The notes under the pieces are model-generated. The model made no database searches. It was not told where the DNA came from and was given only the letters and a program-made list of their open reading frames with translations. The translations under genes and the position numbers were made by a program. From positions 868,001 to 932,000 of the forward strand of contig VAFM01000001.1 of NCBI GenBank assembly GCA_005768725.1: a stretch of DNA of 64,000 nt, in the 5' to 3' direction. This DNA is from Blastochloris viridis (GTDB taxonomy: Bacteria; Pseudomonadota; Alphaproteobacteria; UBA2136; UBA6156). Shown piece after piece: positions 57,683 through 64,000 of this stretch; the stretch's first letter is position 1, and each line of letters opens with the position of its first letter.

Positions 57683-57946
57683 GCGGACGGGTGTGTTTAC
57701 CCCAGCTACCCAGTTTTCGCCGCAGCTGGTATCGACACTGCCACCGGCGCAACCCCAGCCCATGGCGACCCAGTTGGTGCTGTCGCAGAATTGAAGCTCA
57801 TTCACCGTGCCGCCGACGTATTGGATAGCGCCTGCCGGTTTGCCGCTGCAGCCGGAGCCGCCCGGCGTGCGGTTGGCCGCGCAGGCGGTGTCCACCCAGT
57901 TCTGGCCGTTACAGAACTGAACCACGCCGGTGTTGCTGGCGTACAT
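56822..57946 (-). CDS. Seven-repeat beta-propeller-like protein, part after an apparent frameshift
   Basis: The 374-aa reading frame has two Cys-containing modules (GCSGKPAGAIQYVGG, LQFCDSTNWVAMG) and then seven tandem repeats of about 42 residues, each like SVTYGNGLFVAVA followed by GNRVMTSPDGI and TWTxRxSxADN. Seven blades would close a propeller. The last repeat is divergent (YAITYGNKRFVAIAFSGFG). The start MYASNTGVVQFCNGQNWV is internal: the natural N-terminus with signal peptide lies in another frame at 57909-58163. It is probably secreted. Function is unknown; similar repeats occur in cell-surface adhesins and sialidase-like proteins. Confidence 0.75.
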   Translation of the reverse strand: MYASNTGVVQFCNGQNWVDTACAANRTPGGSGCSGKPAGAIQYVGGTVNELQFCDSTNWVAMGWGCAGGSVDTSCGENWVAGVNTPVRNWTSITYGNGLFVAVSSSGSGNRVMTSPDGITWTERVSAADNGWNSVTYGNGLFVAVAMTGTGNRVMTSPDGITWTIRTTPADNNWASVTYGNGLFVAVAISGTGNRVMTSPDGINWTLRTSPADNNWRSVTYGNGLFVAVAGTGTGNRVMTSPNGITWTLRTSAADNAWQGLTYGNGLFVAVATSGTGNRIMTSPDGINWTIRASVADYGWTSVTYGNGLFVAVAATGGSSTNDMMTSTDGITWTGRDAINHIAWYAITYGNKRFVAIAFSGFGGDRAMSASCNR

Positions 57947-58163
57947 AACGGTTCCGGCGGCTCCGGTGGGGCTTGGTGCAGCCGGATTGTGTGGCGGCGG
58001 GGTTGGAGGCGCCGGTGTTCACCCAGTTGGTGCCATTGCAGTACTGCATGGTTTTGGTGGTGGTATTGAAAATGATGTGGCCTGCGTCTCCGGCGGGCGT
58101 ACTACACATAGCAAACGCCCACGATGGAGCTAGCACACAGAGTAGTATAAACAACCTTAACAT
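57909..58163 (-). CDS. N-terminal, signal-peptide part of the propeller protein before the frameshift
   Basis: ATG 58163 gives MLRLFILLCVLAPSWAFAMC, a signal peptide with cleavage around AFA. Then come two Cys modules (CSTPAGDAGHIIFNTTTKTM, QYCNGTNWVN, GCTKP) homologous to those in the following frame. After TKP the frame shifts; dropping one C in the CCCC tract (GGGG at 57968-57971 on the plus strand) restores TGAAGTVMYASNTGVVQFCN and joins it to the propeller. The residues after TKP in this frame (HRSRRNRYVR) are not meaningful. No Shine-Dalgarno is seen; GGGACA-17-TATAAA lies 8 bases before the ATG. Confidence 0.75.
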   Translation of the reverse strand: MLRLFILLCVLAPSWAFAMCSTPAGDAGHIIFNTTTKTMQYCNGTNWVNTGASNPAATQSGCTKPHRSRRNRYVRQQHRRGSVL

Positions 58164-58171
58164 CACAGTTG

Positions 58172-58200
58172 TTTATAGCATTCGACACAGGGCGTGTCCC
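58172..58200 (-). promoter_or_regulatory. Leaderless-type promoter of the propeller gene
   Basis: On the minus strand GGGACA (58195-58200), 17 bases, TATAAA (58172-58177), then 8 bases to ATG 58163. Confidence 0.45.
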
Positions 58201-58317
58201 GACAGTCAGCCGCCCTTACCGTTAAAGCACGAGACCCTTGGAGCAAGACTACAACAGGTGTTGTCCCTTTCTGCTCTTCCACGCCTGTATACCATGCCCA
58301 CAAACCGAGCAGAGACG

Positions 58318-58346
58318 TTGGGTTTTGTGCAAAAAACCGCTAAACT
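58318..58346 (+). promoter_or_regulatory. Leaderless-type promoter of tsaE-amgK
   Basis: TTGGGT (58318-58323), 17 bases, TAAACT (58341-58346), then 7 bases to ATG 58354; no Shine-Dalgarno. Confidence 0.55.
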
Positions 58347-58353
58347 CTCCTCC

Positions 58354-59901
58354 ATGATCGAACCCCGTACCCCTCCTGCCGGACAGTACCTGTGCCCCAC
58401 GCTTGTGGTGGACCTTGCCGATGAAAACGCTACTGCCGAGTTGGCGGGCTTGATCGCGCGCTATACGCTGGCAGGTGATCTTATCCGCTTAGAGGGCGAG
58501 CTTGGTGCCGGTAAAAGTACCTTCAGCCGCCACTTTTTACATGCCCTGGGCCACACCGGCGATGTCCCCAGCCCGACCTATACACTGGTGCAACTGTACG
58601 AAACCACACCGCGTGTGCCGGTCGCGCATATCGACTGCTACCGCCTGAAGACCCCCGAAGAACTGGATGGTCTGGGGTTGGAAAGCTTCCGTCAGCATGG
58701 GGTGGTTCTGGCGGAATGGCCGGAAAAAGGTGGTGCGCTACTGGCCGCCGACCAGCCGGATTTTTTGAGCTATCACATTCAGGAAATGAACAACCCCGGC
58801 GTGCTGACGCTGGCGTTCAGCAGTGGGGCAACAGCCCATGGCCGCACCGTCACCCTCACCGGCAGCCGCAGCTGGCAGCGCCGCTTTGGACTGATGTTTG
58901 CCAACGTGCGTCGCCCGCGCTCGGAAGCGGCTCAGAAGGCGTTTTTGGATAGCTTAGGTTTGCAGGATTACGCGGTGGAGAATCTGGGCGGCGACTGGAG
59001 TTTCCGCAGTTACTGGCGCGTGCGCCTGAACGACGGCACCAGCCGCATGCTGATGGATGCCCCTTCCCCGATGGAAGGTGTAAAGGAATTTGCCGACGTG
59101 GCCGCCTATTACAACGCCCATGGCCTGCGTGCCCCGAAGGAATATGGTCGTGACGAGGCGGAAGGGTATCTGCTGCTGGAAGACTTTGGTGGCCGTGCGT
59201 TGGCGAGTGTAAGCGGCGAAGATGCCAATGCCTGGTACGGTGTGGCGATCGATGCGCTGTGTCACCTGTGCACCGTGCCTGCACGGACCGGCGGCCGCAC
59301 GTTCACCCCGCGCGACTGGTGGATTGATGCCGCGCGCTTCACCGACTGGTATATGCCGATGGTACGCGGCCATGCCACCACCGTGGCCGAGCGCGCCCAT
59401 TATATGGGCCTGTGGCAGAAGATGTTCGAGGCCTTCCGCGAGATTCCGCAGGGCACCATGCCGTGGGATTATCAGGCCACTAACATGATGCTGCTGAGTG
59501 ATGAGCCGAGCCTGCAGAACTTCGGCCTTATCGATATTCAGGATGCCAAACATACGCCAATCTCGACCGATATGGCCATTCTGCTGCGCGACATCCGCCG
59601 TGCACCGAATGATGCGCTGGAAGCCGCAATGATCACCCGCGCCGCCGCGACACTGGGGCTGGACCGCGACCTGTTGGCCCACACCGTGGACATTGCCAGC
59701 CTGCACCATTGCAGCCGCATTTTAGGTGGATTAGCCCGCATTTACGTGCGTGACGGTAAGACTGCCGGGCCGCGCCGCTTTATCCCCCGCACATGGGAGG
59801 TGGCACACCAGAGTTATGCCAACCCGGCACTGCACGATATCGTCGACTTCATGCGCGAATGGGAAGCCCCCGGCCTTGCGCTGATGGCCGATGCCGTTTA
59901 G
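58354..59901 (+). CDS. TsaE - AmgK fusion: t6A ATPase and cell-wall sugar kinase
   Basis: The 515-aa protein joins two domains. Residues 1-~165 are TsaE, the ATPase of tRNA t6A synthesis: Walker A GELGAGKSTFSRHFL (48-62), SPTYTLVQLYETT, VAHIDCYRLKTPEELDGLGL and VLAEWPEK. Residues ~175-515 are an aminoglycoside-phosphotransferase-like kinase of the AmgK type, which phosphorylates N-acetylmuramate/N-acetylglucosamine at C1: FRSYWRVRLNDGTSRMLMD, LLLEDFGGRAL, MPWDYQATNMML (catalytic loop) and IDIQDAKHTPISTDMAILLRD. The next gene, murU, supplies the following step, supporting the AmgK reading. The open frame extends to 57973, but the promoter favours ATG 58354. Confidence 0.88.
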   Translation: MIEPRTPPAGQYLCPTLVVDLADENATAELAGLIARYTLAGDLIRLEGELGAGKSTFSRHFLHALGHTGDVPSPTYTLVQLYETTPRVPVAHIDCYRLKTPEELDGLGLESFRQHGVVLAEWPEKGGALLAADQPDFLSYHIQEMNNPGVLTLAFSSGATAHGRTVTLTGSRSWQRRFGLMFANVRRPRSEAAQKAFLDSLGLQDYAVENLGGDWSFRSYWRVRLNDGTSRMLMDAPSPMEGVKEFADVAAYYNAHGLRAPKEYGRDEAEGYLLLEDFGGRALASVSGEDANAWYGVAIDALCHLCTVPARTGGRTFTPRDWWIDAARFTDWYMPMVRGHATTVAERAHYMGLWQKMFEAFREIPQGTMPWDYQATNMMLLSDEPSLQNFGLIDIQDAKHTPISTDMAILLRDIRRAPNDALEAAMITRAAATLGLDRDLLAHTVDIASLHHCSRILGGLARIYVRDGKTAGPRRFIPRTWEVAHQSYANPALHDIVDFMREWEAPGLALMADAV

Positions 59902-59910
59902 GAACGCGGT

Positions 59911-60639
59911 ATGACTACACCGACCCGCATCCACACCGCTATGGTACTTGCTGCCGGCATGGGCAGCCGCCTGCGCCCCTTAACCGATACCATGCCCAAG
60001 CCACTGATCAATGTTGGTGGCAAGCCGGCTATTCTGCGCACGTTAGAGATGCTGGCAGCGGCGGGTATCACCCATGTCGTCATCAACACCCACTACCTTG
60101 CCCATATGCTGGAAACCGCCGTACGCGCCGGTGCGCCTGCGGGTATGACGATCCACTTCAGTTATGAAGAAGAACTGCTCGAAACCGGTGGCGGCATTAA
60201 GAAGGCTCTGCCGTTACTGGGTGAAGATCCGATTCTAGTGGTCAACAGCGATGCGGTATGGCTGGACGATGTGAAGCCGTTACTGAAACCCTTGATGGCT
60301 GCGTTTGACGGAGACAAGCATGATGCGCTACTGGCCGTGGTTTCCAAAAAAGAGACCAAGGATTTTCTGCCGCTGGGCGACTTTAAACTGGATAAAAAAA
60401 CCAAGGAGCTGGGCCGCGTACCACCGCGCGACAAGTGGGATGTGGTGTACGCCGGTGTGCACGTGACCAAGCCCGGTTTGTTCATGGGCATTGCCGAAAC
60501 CAAATTTAGTTTAAACCTGGTGTGGGACGACCTGCGCGCCACCAAACGCCTGCACGGTTGGCTCTATACCGGCGGTTGGCGCGAGACCGGTACTCACCAA
60601 GGTTTGGAACTGGCACGCGCATTTGTCGCGGGGCGTTAA
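59911..60639 (+). CDS. murU: N-acetylmuramate-1-phosphate uridylyltransferase MurU
   Basis: Makes UDP-MurNAc from MurNAc-1-phosphate in the fosfomycin-bypassing cell-wall recycling route, after AmgK. The 242-aa nucleotidyltransferase has VLAAGMGSRLRPLTDTMPKP (the nucleotide-binding loop GxG-x-R-x9-PK), HVVINTHYLAHMLETAV, FSYEEELLETGGGIKKALP and LVVNSDAVWLDD. It is 9 bases after the tsaE-amgK stop. Related sugar-nucleotidyltransferases are similar, so the substrate is inferred from the neighbour. Confidence 0.88.
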   Translation: MTTPTRIHTAMVLAAGMGSRLRPLTDTMPKPLINVGGKPAILRTLEMLAAAGITHVVINTHYLAHMLETAVRAGAPAGMTIHFSYEEELLETGGGIKKALPLLGEDPILVVNSDAVWLDDVKPLLKPLMAAFDGDKHDALLAVVSKKETKDFLPLGDFKLDKKTKELGRVPPRDKWDVVYAGVHVTKPGLFMGIAETKFSLNLVWDDLRATKRLHGWLYTGGWRETGTHQGLELARAFVAGR

Positions 60640-60642
60640 GCC

Positions 60643-62985
60643 ATGGGTTTCTGCCAGCACCTGGCGGCACGGATACGACAGTATCCGGCAGCTGACTGGC
60701 CCCACCTGCTGGTGTTTGTACCGACCGCCCGTGTGGCGGCCCGGGTGCGTGCGCTTTTAAGCCAGGATTTTACCGGTGTATTGCCAGCAATTTTGCCGTT
60801 GAAAGGCACGCCGGAACTCGCCGAACTTTTGAACCTGGATATGCCTGTGGCGGTGGACAGCGTGGTCGCGCGGATAGAGATTGCGCGGGTGTTAAGGCAG
60901 CGTGAGACGACCGACCTCTTTGATGCAGCCGACACAACTGACTTGCCGGAAGGCCCGCGCTTATGGCGCCGGGTGGAAAGCCTGTATGCCACGCTGGACC
61001 GTCTGGCGCTGCATGGTGTGAGTGTACGCGATATGCGTGCGGCGGTGCCACCGCAGATGGTCGGTTTATGGGAGCAGCAGGCCGACACACTGATACGCGT
61101 GGCACGGCATATGGAACGCTGGCTGGCCGCACGTAACGAAGAGTGGCCGGGTGCGGTGGAGCGGCGGATTCTGGAACAGACCGCCGAGGTTCTGGCCAGG
61201 CCGGAGAGTATGTGGATGCCGCTGGTGGCCGGTGTGGTGGACGGGATTCCAGCGGCATTGGATATTTTACGCGTGGCGGCAGACCGTGGTGCCGTGCTGG
61301 TACCAGAGTTAGGTACCGCGACCGCCGAGTTGGTGGACACCTTGGAGATGCCGGTAAGCTCCGTGACCATGCCTGCAGCGAACTACGAGGATGCTGTGGC
61401 AGAGACCGACTGGGACGAAGCCTGGATGGCCGCGTTGGCGGTGCACCGTGCCGTACAGAACGGTGAGGCGCGCGTGGCGGTGGTCAGCCCGGCGCGCAGC
61501 TTGCTGGCGCGCATCGCGGGGATTCTGGAAGGGTGGCAGATACGCGTTACGGTGGGTGGCGGGATGTGTCTTTCTGAAACACCGCACGGGCGTGAGGCCA
61601 CCGCGCAGCTGCATTGGGGTGAGCGTGGGCGGAAGCTTAGCCAATGGCTGGAATTGATGGAAATGCGCCCGCTGGAGATGCCGGGCTGGGACGCGATTGT
61701 GCGGGAATTGCAGCGGCTGGAGGGCGAGGATTTCTGGCTGGAGGCTGCTGATTGGCAGGCGGTGATGCAGGCTGTTTTGGATGAAGCACCGGTTGCCAGC
61801 GACAATCGCGACGGCGTGTTTTTACTGGGCCCGCTGGATGCGCGGCTGCTGGATTTTGACACCGTGATCGCCACCGGATGCGCGGAAGGTATCTGGCCTG
61901 CACATAGCACCGATGCCTGGTTGAGTGAGCCGCACCTGCGGGCGTTGAAACTGCCGGACAGCTCTCGCAAAGCGTTGCTGGCAGGAACGGAACTGGAGAG
62001 TCTTCTACACAGCGGTAGCGGCCGTGTAATTGTGACGCACGCCAAAACCAGCGAGGGCAAGGAGACGGTGCGCAGCCGTTTTCTGGCCGGGTATGCCTGT
62101 GTGCAAGAGACCGAATTGCAAGCGCTGGCGACGGTGCTGCGCCATGGCGAGGTACGCCCGGATGACACGCTCGGGGTGTTTGTACCGCAGGGAACCCTGT
62201 GGCCCAAGAAATGGAGTGCGAGCTTTATTGAAGCGATGCTGGCCTGCCCCTACCGTGCCTTAGGCGAACGCGTGCTGAAGCTGGCGCCGCCTGACCCATT
62301 GACCCCCCTGCCCGATGCCCGCACCGCCGGTTTGCTGGTGCACCGCTGGCTGGAGAAGATTGGTCGGTTAGACAGTGTGCTTACGGATACGGATGCCCTG
62401 ACCGCTGCGATGCTGGAGATTGCGGAGGAGGAACTGGCGCACGAGCCGCCTGTGACACGGGCGATCTGGCGCACCAAATTTGCGAAACTGGCACCGGCAT
62501 TGGTAGCGCAATGGCAAGCCGATAACCGCCGCATTGCCGCGATTGAACAGCGCTTAACACGTGAGGTAGGGCCAGTGACGGTGACCGCGACACTGGACCG
62601 TGTGGAGGCGGGCACCGACGGTACGACGATCATTGATTTCAAGACCGGCACCCCGCCCGCCTGGAGCCGGGTGGCGGCGGGCATTAAGCCGCAGTTGGCA
62701 CTGGAGGCGTGGCTGCTGGGTGAGGATGTACAGAGCGTGGAATACTGGCATTTGCGCGGTTACGGCACCAAGCCGCTGGATGTGAAGCGCGCCGAGGGCA
62801 AGACCTTTGACGGTCTGCTGGCGCCGGTAGCTGAAGGTGTAACACGTCTGGTGGACACCTACCGCGAAGGTGCGGCATTTGCTGCGGTGCCGGATTTACA
62901 AGGTGGCGGTTTGCAGGCCACCGGCCATTGCGAAACCTGCGCGCTGGCCGGTGTGTGCCGCCGGAAAGGGGCCGTACATGCGTAA
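60643..62985 (+). CDS. addB: Double-strand break repair protein AddB (short form)
   Basis: AddB is the partner of AddA in the helicase-nuclease that processes double-strand ends for RecA. Although only 780 aa (family members are commonly around 1,000), it keeps the diagnostic C-terminal nuclease: TATLDRVEAGTDGTTIIDFK with the D...DxK core, and a likely 4Fe-4S cluster built from CPYRALG and the triple-Cys ending GHCETCALAGVCRR. The helicase-like N-terminal part (LLVFVPTARVAARVRALLSQ, VAVVSPARSLLARIAGIL) has no intact Walker A, as usual for AddB. It starts 3 bases after murU and overlaps addA by 8 bases. Confidence 0.9.
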   Translation: MGFCQHLAARIRQYPAADWPHLLVFVPTARVAARVRALLSQDFTGVLPAILPLKGTPELAELLNLDMPVAVDSVVARIEIARVLRQRETTDLFDAADTTDLPEGPRLWRRVESLYATLDRLALHGVSVRDMRAAVPPQMVGLWEQQADTLIRVARHMERWLAARNEEWPGAVERRILEQTAEVLARPESMWMPLVAGVVDGIPAALDILRVAADRGAVLVPELGTATAELVDTLEMPVSSVTMPAANYEDAVAETDWDEAWMAALAVHRAVQNGEARVAVVSPARSLLARIAGILEGWQIRVTVGGGMCLSETPHGREATAQLHWGERGRKLSQWLELMEMRPLEMPGWDAIVRELQRLEGEDFWLEAADWQAVMQAVLDEAPVASDNRDGVFLLGPLDARLLDFDTVIATGCAEGIWPAHSTDAWLSEPHLRALKLPDSSRKALLAGTELESLLHSGSGRVIVTHAKTSEGKETVRSRFLAGYACVQETELQALATVLRHGEVRPDDTLGVFVPQGTLWPKKWSASFIEAMLACPYRALGERVLKLAPPDPLTPLPDARTAGLLVHRWLEKIGRLDSVLTDTDALTAAMLEIAEEELAHEPPVTRAIWRTKFAKLAPALVAQWQADNRRIAAIEQRLTREVGPVTVTATLDRVEAGTDGTTIIDFKTGTPPAWSRVAAGIKPQLALEAWLLGEDVQSVEYWHLRGYGTKPLDVKRAEGKTFDGLLAPVAEGVTRLVDTYREGAAFAAVPDLQGGGLQATGHCETCALAGVCRRKGAVHA

Positions 62986-64000
62986 TACCTTTGACCCGCA
63001 GATTTTACGACACGCTGCTGCCGCGCAGGCATTGGCGTTGGAGACAGCATCAAGCGTGTGGATCTCGGCCAACGCTGGCACCGGTAAAACCGAAGTACTG
63101 ACGCGGCGCATGCTGGCACTGCTGCTGGCCGACCCGACGCTGGAGCCGCGGCAGATTCTGGCACTGACCTTCACCAAAGCCGGTGCAGCAGAAATGGCGG
63201 CGCGCTTGCCGGTGCGTCTTGGTAAATGGGCGACGCTAGATGACGCGGCGTTGCACGCCGAAGTGGCAGAGCTGGGTGTAAACCTCCCCGAGGGTCTGGA
63301 TGTGGCGGCACGCGTGCGCACGCTGGCCCAGCAGGTGCGCAAGCAGCCGCCGCTGGTGGCGACCATTCACGGTCTGGCCCAGCAGATTTTAAGCCGGTTT
63401 ACGGTGGAAGCCGGTTTGCCGCTCGATTTTGAGGTGCTGGAAGACGGCGCGCAGAAGCGCCTGCTGAAAGAGATACAGAATGATCTGCTGGTGAATGTCA
63501 GCGGGCCGCTCGCCAATTATCTGGGCACGCTGCTGGATGAGCTTGGGGAGCATGGCTGGGATGATCTGACGGGTCTGGTTATCATGCACTGGCACCGGCT
63601 GGAGGCGCTGGTGGAAGGTAAGGGCTTGGCCGCCGTACTGGCGCAGCTGGAGCACGAGTTGGGCTTGGTGGGGCGTGAGGATGCCGGGCAACCGCTGGTA
63701 CCGACACCCGCCGAATGGATGTCGTTACGGCATGTGGTGCAGGCGTTGCCGGAGCAGAATGCACGCACCGTACTGGATGCGCCGGAGGCGTTGCGGGAGG
63801 CCGCATGGAAGGATTTTCTGCTTACCGGCACGGGCACACCCCGCGCCCGTTTGTTTGTGAAAGCCGAGCTCGCGGTGTTGGATGAAACCGATGTGGCGGT
63901 TTTGAACGCGGCGGCGCTGCGCGTGGCGGAACAGGTGAAGCTGCGGCGCATTTACCGCGGATTTGACGTGACCCGTGCGGCACTGCTGTGGGCCGCCGCC
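62978..64000 (+). CDS. addA: Double-strand break repair helicase AddA, 5' part (runs off the window)
   Basis: ATG 62978 lies inside the end of addB, after GGAAAGGGGCC, and the frame stays open to the window end (341 codons). The N-terminus matches UvrD/AddA helicases: WISANAGTGKTEVLTRRMLA is motif I (Walker A), RQILALTFTKAGAAEMAARL is motif Ia, and VATIHGLAQQILSRF is the conserved TxHxF-like segment, with FEVLEDGAQKRLLKEI after it. The C-terminal nuclease lies beyond the window. Overlap with addB indicates translational coupling of an addBA operon. Confidence 0.95.
   Translation, partial: MRNTFDPQILRHAAAAQALALETASSVWISANAGTGKTEVLTRRMLALLLADPTLEPRQILALTFTKAGAAEMAARLPVRLGKWATLDDAALHAEVAELGVNLPEGLDVAARVRTLAQQVRKQPPLVATIHGLAQQILSRFTVEAGLPLDFEVLEDGAQKRLLKEIQNDLLVNVSGPLANYLGTLLDELGEHGWDDLTGLVIMHWHRLEALVEGKGLAAVLAQLEHELGLVGREDAGQPLVPTPAEWMSLRHVVQALPEQNARTVLDAPEALREAAWKDFLLTGTGTPRARLFVKAELAVLDETDVAVLNAAALRVAEQVKLRRIYRGFDVTRAALLWAAA

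Overview
This 64 kb window is bacterial chromosome from an alphaproteobacterium. The evidence is the large ~180 kDa NAD-dependent glutamate dehydrogenase, a PraR-like XRE regulator beside lnt/corC/ybeY/phoH, the metK-trmB-rimP-nusA-ylxR-infB-rbfA-truB-rpsO gene neighbourhood, an AddAB (not RecBCD) recombination system, and a TsaE-AmgK/MurU cluster. Genus cannot be read from the sequence; a free-swimming, deep-branching (Rhodospirillales- or Micavibrio-like) lineage is only a guess. There are no tRNA, rRNA, CRISPR, prophage or insertion-sequence signals, and codon use looks uniform. After small genes are added, no stretch above 300 bases lacks a gene.

Layout. 1-9.1 kb is flagellar: the 3' part of flgK, flgL and flhB forward; then three small unknown genes; then flgF-flgG-(59-aa membrane protein)-flgA-flgH in reverse, behind a good sigma-54-type site. 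A degenerate GGDEF protein diverges from flgF and a REC-like/PAS/GGDEF/EAL protein follows. 12-28.6 kb holds the old alphaproteobacterial translation/RNA block (rpsO, truB, rbfA, infB, ylxR, nusA, rimP, trmB, metK, then ybeY, corC, lnt, praR-like, phoH). It is in ancestral order but broken by inversions and by two inserted pairs of forward-strand genes. 28.7-41 kb holds small membrane genes, rimI-tsaB, a miniature flagellar rod-like protein, the 1,559-aa glutamate dehydrogenase, a flippase-like membrane protein, trpS and pnp. 41-48 kb holds dsbB, pheST and rplT-rpmI with several tiny genes. 48.7-58.2 kb is more accessory: a globin-coupled chemoreceptor with an apparent frameshift, uppP, a MipA-family outer membrane protein, ihfB, a FAM151-like protein, an ankyrin protein, aspS, and a seven-repeat propeller protein with an apparent frameshift. 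58.3-64 kb is the tsaE-amgK fusion, murU, addB and the start of addA.

How the genes work together. Most of the window is housekeeping: translation initiation and ribosome maturation, aminoacyl-tRNA synthesis, t6A tRNA modification (TsaB and TsaE), cell-wall lipid and sugar recycling (UppP, AmgK, MurU), lipoprotein acylation (Lnt) and DNA repair. The most distinctive signal is regulatory. At least eight genes (rbfA, a GNAT gene, phoH, trpS, pheS, the ankyrin gene, the propeller gene, tsaE-amgK) lack a clear Shine-Dalgarno and have a -35/-10 pair placed so that transcription should begin at or within a few bases of the ATG, which suggests leaderless mRNAs. The second theme is at least ten proteins under 100 aa, many membrane-bound, most with their own Shine-Dalgarno and often a terminator.
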